Part shown: positions 8,274 through 16,437 of the stretch, piece by piece
How positions within the stretch are numbered: the first letter of the stretch is position 1
How the letters are laid out: each line of letters begins with the position of its first letter
Source of the DNA: JADGQM01 sp964441945
GTDB taxonomy: Bacteria > Desulfobacterota > Syntrophobacteria > Syntrophobacterales > Syntrophobacteraceae
Assembly (NCBI GenBank): GCA_964441945.1
Contig: CAYTWB010000006.1
Span: 39,989-103,988 of the forward strand
Reading direction: 5' to 3'
DNA length: 64,000 nt
Notes under the pieces: model-generated
The model's database searches: none
Told to the model about the DNA's origin: nothing
What the model saw: only the letters and a program-made list of their open reading frames with translations
Position numbers and translations under genes: made by a program

Positions 8274-8798
8274 ATGGTCGTATGTGCCTGTGATCCCCAT
8301 GCAAGAAATCCGGCTTTCGCGTTCTTCGATGAAGAAAAGCTTCTTGGCTGGCATCTGCTGAACGGCACCAGCCGAGAATGGCTGACCGAGCTCAAAGTCA
8401 TAGTCGATGCGAAATGCCCGGAGCTTCTCGTCATCGAAAACCAGTACCTTCCACCCTCCATCGACGCCGTCAGGCGATTCCGCTCGGTCACCAGGATTGT
8501 TTCGGCGAGGGCCATGATCACCGCCGTCTTCATCCTCTCCGGGATCCGCTACGAAATAGTTGAACCTTTCGTCTGGCAGCGCTCCCTCGGTGGGTCCAAC
8601 CCGGGCACCGATGAGCTGAAGCGACTCTCCATCGTCAAGGCCTGCGACATTGCTCGGCAGAATATCGACGATCACAATATCGCGGACGCGATCAACCTCG
8701 GTTTCTGGTGGGTCAGGACTCACCCGGACCGGGCGGGTCCTCCTCATCCCTTTCGAATCGGAAAGACTCCCGGTATCGGGAGAATGCGACGAGCATGA
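8274..8798 (+). CDS. RuvC-like Holliday-junction resolvase
   Basis: A 174-residue RNase-H-fold protein: first acidic residue in CACDPHARNPAFAFFD, second in LLVIENQY, last pair in DDHNIADAINLG. This is the catalytic pattern of RuvC-type junction nucleases. I take ATG 8274 because AAGGAGAG lies 5 bases upstream; a GTG seven codons earlier has none. It probably resolves branched replication or recombination intermediates of the element. Confidence 0.8.
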   Translation: MVVCACDPHARNPAFAFFDEEKLLGWHLLNGTSREWLTELKVIVDAKCPELLVIENQYLPPSIDAVRRFRSVTRIVSARAMITAVFILSGIRYEIVEPFVWQRSLGGSNPGTDELKRLSIVKACDIARQNIDDHNIADAINLGFWWVRTHPDRAGPPHPFRIGKTPGIGRMRRA

Positions 8799-8986
8799 AC
8801 GGCCTGACCAAGGAATTCTACCGACCGGATGAAGCGGCCGCCATCCTCGATGTCAGCAGGAAGACGATCTATCGGCACATCAGGGACGGGAAGCTTCGAG
8901 CCGTCCGGATTCGAAGCATCTTGAGGATTTCCCGAAAAGAGATCAGCCGGCTGACTCGCCATAAAAAAATTCCACGGCGGAGCTAA
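8795..8986 (+). CDS. Small excisionase-type helix-turn-helix protein
   Basis: A 63-residue protein with the helix_turn_helix_17/MerR-like DNA-binding fold (YRPDEAAAILDVSRKTIYRHIRDG, KLRAVRIRSILRI). ATGA couples it to the end of the resolvase gene. The fold is shared by excisionases and small regulators; the distance to the integrase at 32.7 kb leaves the role open. Confidence 0.75.
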   Translation: MNGLTKEFYRPDEAAAILDVSRKTIYRHIRDGKLRAVRIRSILRISRKEISRLTRHKKIPRRS

Positions 8987-9127
8987 CGCCCCTCATTTTC
9001 AGGGTCCAGAGTGGACTACTGAGGACACCCCGATTTGCACCGAAGCAATCCCTGAGCTATCACCTGCCCCGATCTTGAAACCGCTAACAGCGGTCCCGGA
9101 ACCATTCCTTTTAAGCAGGAGGCAAAC

Positions 9128-9502
9128 ATGGCCACTTCAACGAAAACTATTTTCGGCAAGGACGATCTTGCCCGGGCGTTTGCGGTGAAGACAGGAACGA
9201 CCCTGGCCGACGCCAGGAAGCTGGTCGGCGCTTTCATCGAGGTCATCACCAAGACCCTTGAAGCAAGCGATCTGCAGCTCGTCGGCTTTGGATCGTTTCG
9301 GCGCGTGTCACGCCCCGAGCACCAGGGGCGAAACCCCAAGACCGGCGAAGTGATCACCGTTCCTGCGACGTCGGTTGTGCGGTTCAAACCGGCCGCAGCC
9401 CTTCGTATGCGGGCTGAAAAGACGGTGAGGCGCAAGGCGGGAGCCGGACCGGACGGCAGGGCGAAACCTAGCTCAAAACCGGGCTCTCCCAAGAGGCGTT
9501 AA
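9128..9502 (+). CDS. HU-family DNA-bending protein with a basic tail
   Basis: A 124-residue protein: HU fold over about residues 8-100 (KDDLARAFAVKTG, VGFGSFRRVSRP, GRNPKTGEVITVPA, VRFKPAAALR), then about 25 residues rich in Lys, Arg, Pro and Gly. AGCAGGAGG lies before the ATG. It could help shape the iteron origin or compact the element's DNA. The basic tail resembles histone-like extensions but is short. Confidence 0.9.
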   Translation: MATSTKTIFGKDDLARAFAVKTGTTLADARKLVGAFIEVITKTLEASDLQLVGFGSFRRVSRPEHQGRNPKTGEVITVPATSVVRFKPAAALRMRAEKTVRRKAGAGPDGRAKPSSKPGSPKRR

Positions 9503-9526
9503 CCATCAACCGTGAGGTGAGGCACC

Positions 9527-9967
9527 ATGAGCGGCAGTCGGATGGAATTGCAGAAACTTCCGCAGGCGGATCTCCTTGCACGCTGCATCTGGGGTGAAGC
9601 CCGAGGTGAATCCATCCGGGGGAAACTGGCTGTCGCTCATGTGGTCCTGAACCGGGTGAAAGCCATGTCCTACTTTGGCAAAACGATAACGGAAGTCATC
9701 CTGAACCCCTGGCAGTTCTCCTGCTTCAACGAGAACGATCCCAACCTGGCGAAAATCCTGAGCCTCAGCTCGAAGGACCCCGATCTTGCCTACTGCCGCG
9801 CGGTTGTCGACATGGCAATGCTCGCCGGAAGCCCCGATCCCACCGGGGGCGCGACGCACTACCATGCTGCCCAGGTGACACCCCTCTGGGCCGAGAGCAA
9901 CCAGATGGTCTTTCTCTGGCGGATCGGCAATCACCTCTTCTATCGAGAGATCCTCTCCCGCCATTGA
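9527..9967 (+). CDS. SleB-type cell-wall hydrolase (probable endolysin)
   Basis: A 146-residue single-domain Hydrolase_2/SleB protein: WGEARGE (catalytic Glu near residue 24), VVLNRVK, NPWQFSCFN, GATHYHA. These enzymes cut the glycan strand of peptidoglycan. No signal peptide is seen, so export would rely on the holin at 10872. Position fits a phage lysis cassette. Confidence 0.85.
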   Translation: MSGSRMELQKLPQADLLARCIWGEARGESIRGKLAVAHVVLNRVKAMSYFGKTITEVILNPWQFSCFNENDPNLAKILSLSSKDPDLAYCRAVVDMAMLAGSPDPTGGATHYHAAQVTPLWAESNQMVFLWRIGNHLFYREILSRH

Positions 9968-10033
9968 ACGTCTTTCCGCTTGGTTCCCGGTGTGCCGAAC
10001 CGGGAGTCTTGCATAAGAAACAGGAGAAAACCG

Positions 10034-10849
10034 ATGAAAAAAGCACTGCTTGTCGGCATCAACGACTATCCGGGCACCTGCAACGACCTCATGGGTTGTG
10101 TGAACGATGTGGGCAACATACAAAATCTCCTGGTATCGATCTTCGGCTTTAACGCCGAGAACATCACCGTAATCACCAATCGTGACGCCACCACCTTGAA
10201 TATCCTGAACGGCTTGAACACGCTTGTATCCAATGCTGAGCAGGGCGATCTGCTCGTCTTTCACTACTCAGGCCACGGTTCCCAGGTTGCCGATACCGAA
10301 GGCGATGAAACCGACCGGCTGGACGAGGTCCTTTGCCCGTATGACATCGACTGGAAATCAAAGATGATCCGGGACAACGATCTGGCCGGAATCTTCAAGT
10401 CGGTCCCTCCGGGTGTTCAGGTCGAGATCTTTCTCGATTCCTGCCATTCCGGAACCGGTTTGAAAGGTATGGCGACAAACAACGGGAATTACCGCCGAGC
10501 GCGCTTTCTGGCCCCACCGCTTGAACGGATGACATCATCCCTCAAGGCTCCCATTCGGGTCATTTCCATCCGACCGGCCAAAGCGCAGGTGCTCTGGGCC
10601 GCATGCCGCTCCAATCAGGTCGCAAGCGACGCCCTGATCGATGGGCAATACGGTGGGGCCTTTACCCGGTTCCTCTGCGATCTGGTCCGCGAGGCCGAGG
10701 GCAACATCAAGCGGCAGGACCTCATCCGAAGGCTTGGGTCCGAACTGAAAAAGGCCGGGTTCTCTCAGGTGCCCTCTCTTGAAACGAACAGAAAGCTCAA
10801 GAAAGTCGCGTTTCTCACAGCGTACCGGCCGGCAACCGCCGGCTGTTAG
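10034..10849 (+). CDS. Caspase-family (type I metacaspase-like) cysteine peptidase
   Basis: A 271-residue single-domain C14 peptidase. It starts KKALLVGINDYPG, has the His box YSGHG (His 81), the type-I metacaspase segment GDETDRLDEVLCPYD, the Cys box LDSCHSG (Cys 137) and WAACRSNQVASD. Both catalytic residues are intact. I use ATG 10034, preceded by CAGGAG. It stands between the endolysin and holin genes. Likely roles are host killing, abortive infection or timing of lysis, all inference. No partner sensor domain is fused to it. Confidence 0.88.
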   Translation: MKKALLVGINDYPGTCNDLMGCVNDVGNIQNLLVSIFGFNAENITVITNRDATTLNILNGLNTLVSNAEQGDLLVFHYSGHGSQVADTEGDETDRLDEVLCPYDIDWKSKMIRDNDLAGIFKSVPPGVQVEIFLDSCHSGTGLKGMATNNGNYRRARFLAPPLERMTSSLKAPIRVISIRPAKAQVLWAACRSNQVASDALIDGQYGGAFTRFLCDLVREAEGNIKRQDLIRRLGSELKKAGFSQVPSLETNRKLKKVAFLTAYRPATAGC

Positions 10850-10871
10850 TCCCGCGAAAGGTGGAATAGAC

Positions 10872-11219
10872 ATGAACGGAAAAAGCCTTCTAACGATCGA
10901 TGAACTGAAAATCCTGCTGCTCTCCGCAGCCCTGGCCATCTTCGGCGGCTTCGCCAAGCTCTTCATGTCCTCGAAGAAGCTCACGGTCTATCAGTTCATC
11001 TCCAACGCCATTGTCTCGGGCTTCACCGGTGTGATGGCGAGCTACCTGGTGCGGTGCATGGATCTTTCCCTCTTTTTGCAGAGCTTCGTTGTCGGGATGT
11101 CCGGCTTTGCCGGACCGGCAACGCTCTCGGCGTTCACCTCCCTCTACGAGAAGAAGCTCGGCATCCGGTTGCTGTCGGAAAAAGAGAAGAAGGGAACGCA
11201 ACGGTCCGAACGGGAATAA
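10872..11219 (+). CDS. Phage holin-like small membrane protein
   Basis: A 115-residue protein with two or three hydrophobic segments (LLLSAALAIFGGFAKLF, FISNAIVSGFTGVMASYLV and about residues 72-88) and a charged C-terminal tail (EKKLGIRLLSEKEKKG). This is the layout of LydA-type holins. GAAAGGTGG precedes ATG 10872. With the SleB-like hydrolase two genes upstream it forms a lysis cassette. Confidence 0.7.
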   Translation: MNGKSLLTIDELKILLLSAALAIFGGFAKLFMSSKKLTVYQFISNAIVSGFTGVMASYLVRCMDLSLFLQSFVVGMSGFAGPATLSAFTSLYEKKLGIRLLSEKEKKGTQRSERE

Positions 11220-11235
11220 CCCGCGTTGCTGCTCA

Positions 11236-11670
11236 ATGGATCTCGGCGTGGACTGCAAGCGATTCACTTCATGCAGTGCCAATCTCTGCCCACTCGACTC
11301 GGAGATCGAAGAGCGCCGCTGGTTTGTCGGTGAAGGAGTCTGCAAACGAAAGGATTTTGCACATCTTCCGATGATCCGAAGGCAAAGACAGCTCAATCGG
11401 ACTCGGCCCGGAAAATACATGGACCGGCCGCTGAAGGCCTCCTGGCTGGCGACAACCTGGCGAGCGAAACGCACCCTCTCGGACGAGGAAAAAGAGAAAC
11501 TCCGAAAGCGCCTTCAAAGCTCTTCGGGAAAGACACTGGCACAAAACACTCCCGTGGTTGGGGGAATTTTGACCGATGAGACCGGACCCATGCCTTACCC
11601 CCTGGAAGAGGGCATTAGTCAAAAAGCGCCCAGCCAGGAGCATCCTTTTTGCGTGGACGGGGGCAATTAG
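11236..11670 (+). CDS. Cys-rich hypothetical protein paired with the PAPS-reductase-like enzyme
   Basis: A 144-residue protein with a cysteine cluster at the N-terminus (CKRFTSCSANLCPLD, then GEGVCKRKDF), suggesting a metal site, followed by a basic helical stretch. It ends 24 bp before the PAPS-reductase-like gene, which makes a shared function likely. No family recognised. ATG 11236 has only a weak ribosome-binding site. Confidence 0.6.
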   Translation: MDLGVDCKRFTSCSANLCPLDSEIEERRWFVGEGVCKRKDFAHLPMIRRQRQLNRTRPGKYMDRPLKASWLATTWRAKRTLSDEEKEKLRKRLQSSSGKTLAQNTPVVGGILTDETGPMPYPLEEGISQKAPSQEHPFCVDGGN

Positions 11671-11694
11671 AGGCCGGTCTGTCATACTAAAGGA

Positions 11695-12465
11695 ATGCAA
11701 ATGGATGGAACTGCGAGAAAGGCTGCTCCGGAAAAAGAGATAACGCTCGACCTTCTGATCGATGAAGCAATCTCTTTTATCCGGGAACACGAGCCGCCGG
11801 AAGGCTACTTCGTCGCCTTCTCGGGGGGCAAGGATTCCATCGTCGCTCTCGAGCTTGTCCGCATGGCCGACGTTCGCCACCGGTCGTTCTACAATGTCGG
11901 GATCGAACCTCCTGAAGTCGCCCAGTTCATCCGACAGCATTATCCCGAAGTTAAGCTGCTTTACCCGAAGCCGAACTTCTTCGAGATGGTCAAGCGGAAA
12001 TTCCCACCGCTTCGAAGCAAAAGATGGTGCTGCGATCACCTCAGAAAGCACCCGTCACGCCATGTTCCGTTGAAACACCGCATCATGGGAATCCGGTCCG
12101 AAGAATCGATGAGAAGGTCTCAAAGGCCAAGGATCGATGCGAACAAACGGGAGCACACCCACATCTACAAGCCCATCTTCGACTGGAAGGAATGGGCGGT
12201 GTGGGAGTTCATCAAGTCTCGAAACCTCCCGTATCCGAGCCTCTACGACGAAGGATGGGACCGGGTGGGCTGTGTCGTCTGTCCCTTTATCTGCTCTCCG
12301 AATATGAAACGGGTCAACCGCAACAGGGAGCGCTGGCCTGGCATGTACAAAGCCTTCGAGCATGCCGTGCGTGTCTGGTTCAACACGCGGAAAGCCCAGG
12401 GCGCCAGGTTCCGGGAAGAGACCGCGGAGCAATACATTGAGAGCTGGTACCGGGGGATCGGTTAG
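11695..12465 (+). CDS. Phage PAPS-reductase-like / DndC-like PP-loop protein
   Basis: A 256-residue PP-loop enzyme: SGGKDS (43-48), the Cys pair in RWCCDHLRK, GIRSEESMRRSQRP, and VGCVVCPF with a further Cys. These match the phosphoadenosine phosphosulfate reductase family, including phage versions and the DndC group that activates sulfur for nucleic-acid modification. In a phage-like element a DNA-modification or nucleotide-sulfur role is more likely than cysteine biosynthesis, but no DndB, D or E homologue is present. Confidence 0.8.
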   Translation: MQMDGTARKAAPEKEITLDLLIDEAISFIREHEPPEGYFVAFSGGKDSIVALELVRMADVRHRSFYNVGIEPPEVAQFIRQHYPEVKLLYPKPNFFEMVKRKFPPLRSKRWCCDHLRKHPSRHVPLKHRIMGIRSEESMRRSQRPRIDANKREHTHIYKPIFDWKEWAVWEFIKSRNLPYPSLYDEGWDRVGCVVCPFICSPNMKRVNRNRERWPGMYKAFEHAVRVWFNTRKAQGARFREETAEQYIESWYRGIG

Positions 12466-12564
12466 AGTCGGTCCAGTGCATTCCCCCGTCTCTTTATCTC
12501 TGTATCTCCCAATTCCTGACATGGGGCGGGGCGGCCGGTCACCACAACATCAGGAGGAAATGGT

Positions 12565-13245
12565 GTGAGTCCTGGAAAGTTCCTCTTCAAGTCCGATGAT
12601 CCCGACCTTGAGCATATCACCCTCTCGCTGGAGCTCGGAATCACCGCTTTCGAGACATACGAAGCGAAAGTTGTCAAAGTCATCGACGGTGATACTCTCA
12701 AGGTATCCCTTACCGGCCTGAGCCTGGTGGATACCGTCCGACTCCTCGGCATCGATACCCCTGAGACGAGCGGCGACAGCCACGCAAAGCGGCAGTGCGA
12801 GTACCTCGGCGTAGACATGAGCACCCTGCACGTCCTGGCAAAACTCTCAACCCTTCACCTTCAATGGCTTCTTCCAAGGGGAGCTGCAATCAAGCTGAAG
12901 ACTACCGGCACACCCAGGGATGATTGCAATCGCATCCTTGCAGGAGTCTTTATCGATGATGCCTGCATAAACCGCCTCATGGTCGAGCATGGCTATGCCA
13001 TGGTCTATCAAGGCTATTCGGATTGGGAGAGCTACTTCGATCTGGAATCGACTGCAACCCAAGCGAGGAAGGGTATCTTCGGATCGTGTGACGAGCCCTT
13101 CTACTTTGCCTCCTCAAGACTCTACCACCGCCCAGGGTGCAACAGTGCGCAGCGGATCTCACTCAAATATGAGACCACGGCCGAGGCAAGGGCGGCCGGC
13201 CTCAGCCCCTGTTCCCTCTGCCTCCCTGATTTCAGAAGAGCCTGA
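12565..13245 (+). CDS. Thermonuclease (SNase) domain protein with a Cys-containing tail
   Basis: A 226-residue protein with the staphylococcal-nuclease pattern: VVKVIDGDTLKVSL, VRLLGIDTPET, then GHGYAM-type segment VEHGYAMVY and ARKGIFGS. The expected catalytic Arg after the DTPET motif region is not clear to me. The C-terminal 45 residues (RLYHRPGCNSAQRI, AGLSPCSLCLP) look like a small metal-binding Ada-like tail. The start is GTG 12565 with AGGAGG 7 bases upstream. No signal peptide is seen, so it probably acts on DNA in the cell. Confidence 0.78.
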   Translation: MSPGKFLFKSDDPDLEHITLSLELGITAFETYEAKVVKVIDGDTLKVSLTGLSLVDTVRLLGIDTPETSGDSHAKRQCEYLGVDMSTLHVLAKLSTLHLQWLLPRGAAIKLKTTGTPRDDCNRILAGVFIDDACINRLMVEHGYAMVYQGYSDWESYFDLESTATQARKGIFGSCDEPFYFASSRLYHRPGCNSAQRISLKYETTAEARAAGLSPCSLCLPDFRRA

Positions 13246-13578
13246 TCATGACAAGAAACAAAGAGCCGGTCACCTGCAGGCGGCCAAGCCGTCGCGCAGT
13301 AGCATAATCCTCACAGCTCTAAGCGCCTCTTCCGGAGGCCACCCCTTGAGAAGAGTGTATGGAAAGAGAGGGGGGACTATGGGGGGTGAGATACGTTTTG
13401 ATTCTTTTATTTTTAACCCTGATTGAGAATCCTACAAACATTTCTTGGTCTATTCAACCCCTCTCATTCCGCTTCCCAACCGGTATTTTCCTTCCATTCA
13501 CTGCACCGGCATCACTTCATGCTAACTATCCTTGGCGATAGTTTGCTTTGCCGAGCACGTTTTTCTATAAAAATGACA
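13246..13578. other. Gene-free stretch (333 bp)
   Basis: No supported gene between the nuclease and MerR genes. The right end becomes A+T-rich and leads into the promoter at 13579. Confidence 0.5.
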
Positions 13579-13607
13579 TTGCCATTATGACATAACACTG
13601 TTATATT
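13579..13607 (+). promoter_or_regulatory. Promoter and palindromic operator of the MerR/vWA operon
   Basis: TTGCCA (13579-13584) and TATATT (13602-13607) are 17 bp apart. Between and over the -10 lies a perfect palindrome, ATAACA-C-TGTTAT (13592-13604), the place where a MerR regulator would bind. The TGACAT word also occurs twice (13574, 13588). Transcription would start within a few bases of the ATG, so the message may be leaderless. Confidence 0.55.
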
Positions 13608-13614
13608 GGAGCCG

Positions 13615-14004
13615 ATGAAAACAAAACAATACACCATCGAAGAACTGTGTGAGTTATCGGGGTTCAGCAGACGAACAGTGCGGTACTATGTTCAGCAGGG
13701 AATCCTTGACCCTCCTGCCGGCAGAGGCAGAGGGGGTTTTTATTATGACAGTCATTTGGAACAATTGCTGGCAATAAAGGCACATCAAGAGAGGGGGCTA
13801 AGACTCTCCGAGATCCAGAAAATGGCAACGAAGGATCCCGGAGCCGGGCTGGAGCCGGTACGCGAACTGTGGGTGAAATATCCCATCGACGTTGGGATTG
13901 AAATCCATGTGAGCCGAGATCTTGAAGAGAGGGAAAGAAGAAAGCTGCTCAAAATTCTCCGGATATCCCGGGAAATTCTCAAAGGAGACTCAGACAATGA
14001 GTGA
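13615..14004 (+). CDS. MerR-family transcription regulator
   Basis: A 129-residue protein: N-terminal winged helix (YTIEELCELSGFSRRTVRYYVQQGILDPP), then a helical linker (HLEQLLAIKAHQERGLRLSEIQ). The C-terminus has no cysteine set for metals, so the effector is unknown. I use ATG 13615; a TTG three codons upstream is possible. Its last 8 bases overlap the next gene, so it very likely regulates that operon through the palindrome in its own promoter. Confidence 0.85.
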   Translation: MKTKQYTIEELCELSGFSRRTVRYYVQQGILDPPAGRGRGGFYYDSHLEQLLAIKAHQERGLRLSEIQKMATKDPGAGLEPVRELWVKYPIDVGIEIHVSRDLEERERRKLLKILRISREILKGDSDNE

Positions 14005-16348
14005 TATTTACGGCTTGACGGCGTGCAAGTCCGATTCCGCTCCCACTCCCATTCCCCTGACAGGGGTAGAGGCTGAGGTCGATATCCTGGGCAGGGGGGC
14101 CAGGGTGAAAGTGTCGCAGCTCTTCACCAACCTGGAAGAGAGCGCACTTGAAGCGGTCTATCGCTTTCCCCTTCCCGAAGGGGCGGCGGTGTGCGGCTTT
14201 CGAGCTTTGATTGGCGAAAGAGTCGTTCAGGGTCGAGTTGAAGAGCGGGAGCGGGCCTTCGAGATATACGATGACGCCATGATGAAAGGCCATGGCGCCT
14301 ATCTGCTCGATGAAGAGCGACCCAATGTTTTCACCGTCTCGGTGGGCAACGTTCCACCCGCATGTGAAGTCGTTGTTGAGATTGAGTATGTAACGCTTCT
14401 CGATGCCTCGGATAACCTGGTCCGGTTTTCCCTGCCGACCACTATTTCACCCCGATACATTCCGGGCGACATGGAAGACGACGGCCCTGTTCCGGCTCAC
14501 GCCGGCCTACACCCTCCCTATGCCGCTGAGGTCCCCTACGGCCTTTCGCTCTGCCTGAACATCCACCGGGGCGCCTCGGTGAGGTCCATCGAGTCCCCGA
14601 GCCATCCGATCAGGGTGGAAAATATGAAGGGCGATCCTGTGACTGTTACGTTCTCCTCTGGGGAAGTGAGCATGGACCGTGATTTTCTTTTGACCGTGAG
14701 CTATGAGAAACCGTTTCAAAACAGGGCCTACCGGTATCGCAACGGGGATGAAACCTTCATACAACTCGACCTCAATCTCGACAACGCTGAAAAGCCCGAA
14801 GCTTTACTCTCTATGAAACCGAAGGAAATCATCTTCGTTGTCGACTGTTCCGGTTCCATGCATGGAGATTCCATAAGAGAAGCCAGGAAGGCGGTTGAGA
14901 TCGCTCTCAAGGCGCTCCCGACGGATGTTTGCTTCAACATCTATAGATTCGGGTCTAAGTTTGACTGTCTATTCGAATCCTCTGAAAACTACTCAGAGAC
15001 TACCGTTTCTCGAGGCCTCGCCTTTCTTAAGGCAACCAAAGCCAATATGGGAGGAACCGAGATCATGGCCCCCCTCCGGCAGATTTGCTCCTCTGTTCAA
15101 AAGAGCGATGAAACCCAGCGAGACATTATCCTCCTGACCGACGGGCAGGTTGGGAACGAAAAGCAGATATTCCAACTTCTAAGAGGTCAGGGGCGGAGGC
15201 CGCGTGTCTTTTCCGTCGGGATCGGGGCCGGATGCAACGAATACTTTATCAAAGGGCTGGCACGGGCCACTGGCGGAGCTTCAGAATTCATCTTTCCCGG
15301 CGAACGAATCGAGCCCAAGGTCCTGGGCCTCTTCAATAAGGTCAACCAATCGGGCCTCCTGGACGCTGCCATCGATTGGGGGCAGCCCGGTGCGCTGCAG
15401 GCTCCCTCTTCATTGGGCTTGTTTCTTGGAAGCCCGGTCACGGTCCTTGCCTGCTCAGAGTCCGGAGAGTTGCTTCCAGAGAATATCGTGATCAAAGGCC
15501 TGCTAAACGGCAGTCCCAGGTTGTGGGAAATAGCCGTCGAGGAAGCCGATGGCGACACGCTTCCCCTGGCCCTCCTTTGGGCAAGGGAGAGAATCCGGGA
15601 CATCGAGGAAGGAAGTGATGCAAGCTTATCACGGGGATCAAGGCAAACCAGGAAGCAAGCTGATCCGAGAGAGAAGACGCTTATTGATCTTTCTCAGCGA
15701 TTCAATCTTCTGTCCAGCCTGACAAGCTTTGTGGCCGTCGAGTCAAGAGAAGAAAGGGACCGGATCACCGGAGAGGTCGTCCTGCGAGAAATTCCAACCC
15801 TTGTGACAATTGGCTGGCATGGTATCGAAAGCATTCGGTCGTCTGGAATGGTTTACGAGGATGCGAGATCCTGTCGACGGAGCCTCCATGCGCAACCTTG
15901 CCTTCATTCGGCCATGCCATCGATCATGTCTGAAACGAGTCTGAGTCTGTTTCATTCGGCAAGTCCAGGCGTATCGGCTCCTCAAAGAACAATGAAAGCC
16001 GCGGAATCCGGGAGAATTGATGCTCTCCTTCATATCCTTTCCCTTCAAAGGCCGGAAGGGGGAATCGACCTCGACGAAAAGAGTGCATTGGTTTTGGGCA
16101 TCGATCTTTGCGAGATGAGAAATACAGCGCGGCAAATCATAGTCGGGATCGATCTGGATAAATGCATCCTCCTGTCAACGGCTGCCGTCCTCGTTGCCCT
16201 TGAAAAGCATTTTGCATCCGAGCGCCTACTTTGGGAACCCACACTACTCAAAAGCAGGAATTGGTTGCAGAGGGTTATCGATGAATTCAACCCGATGATC
16301 GGTCACCAAAAGCTCATGGATTGGCTTCATGATTGGTTGGAGAAATAG
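13997..16348 (+). CDS. VIT plus von Willebrand A domain protein
   Basis: A 783-residue protein without signal peptide. Residues about 15-140 form a VIT domain (VSQLFTNLEESALEAVYRFPLPEGAAV, ERERAFEIYDDA, FTVSVGNVP). Residues about 275-450 form a vWA domain with a complete MIDAS: DCSGS (283-287), the Thr in MGGTE and the Asp in LLTDGQVG. A C-terminal region (LIDLSQRFNLLSSLTSFVAVE) is typical of bacterial VIT-vWA proteins. It probably acts inside the cell as a metal-dependent assembly scaffold. It is translationally coupled to the MerR gene. Confidence 0.85.
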   Translation: MSDIYGLTACKSDSAPTPIPLTGVEAEVDILGRGARVKVSQLFTNLEESALEAVYRFPLPEGAAVCGFRALIGERVVQGRVEERERAFEIYDDAMMKGHGAYLLDEERPNVFTVSVGNVPPACEVVVEIEYVTLLDASDNLVRFSLPTTISPRYIPGDMEDDGPVPAHAGLHPPYAAEVPYGLSLCLNIHRGASVRSIESPSHPIRVENMKGDPVTVTFSSGEVSMDRDFLLTVSYEKPFQNRAYRYRNGDETFIQLDLNLDNAEKPEALLSMKPKEIIFVVDCSGSMHGDSIREARKAVEIALKALPTDVCFNIYRFGSKFDCLFESSENYSETTVSRGLAFLKATKANMGGTEIMAPLRQICSSVQKSDETQRDIILLTDGQVGNEKQIFQLLRGQGRRPRVFSVGIGAGCNEYFIKGLARATGGASEFIFPGERIEPKVLGLFNKVNQSGLLDAAIDWGQPGALQAPSSLGLFLGSPVTVLACSESGELLPENIVIKGLLNGSPRLWEIAVEEADGDTLPLALLWARERIRDIEEGSDASLSRGSRQTRKQADPREKTLIDLSQRFNLLSSLTSFVAVESREERDRITGEVVLREIPTLVTIGWHGIESIRSSGMVYEDARSCRRSLHAQPCLHSAMPSIMSETSLSLFHSASPGVSAPQRTMKAAESGRIDALLHILSLQRPEGGIDLDEKSALVLGIDLCEMRNTARQIIVGIDLDKCILLSTAAVLVALEKHFASERLLWEPTLLKSRNWLQRVIDEFNPMIGHQKLMDWLHDWLEK

Positions 16349-16355
16349 CCGCGGC

Positions 16356-16377
16356 CGGTTGCTATCGGGCGCAACCG
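16356..16377 (+). terminator. Possible terminator after the VIT-vWA gene
   Basis: CGGTTGC and GCAACCG form a 7-bp stem eight bases after the stop codon, followed by CCTTCTTTTGCC. The T run is interrupted, so this could also be the first hairpin of the structured region that follows. Confidence 0.4.
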
Positions 16378-16437
16378 CCTTCTTTTGCCTTGCCGAGTCC
16401 GACGGACCCCCAACGTCGTGGTAAGTCGGGCTTCGGC

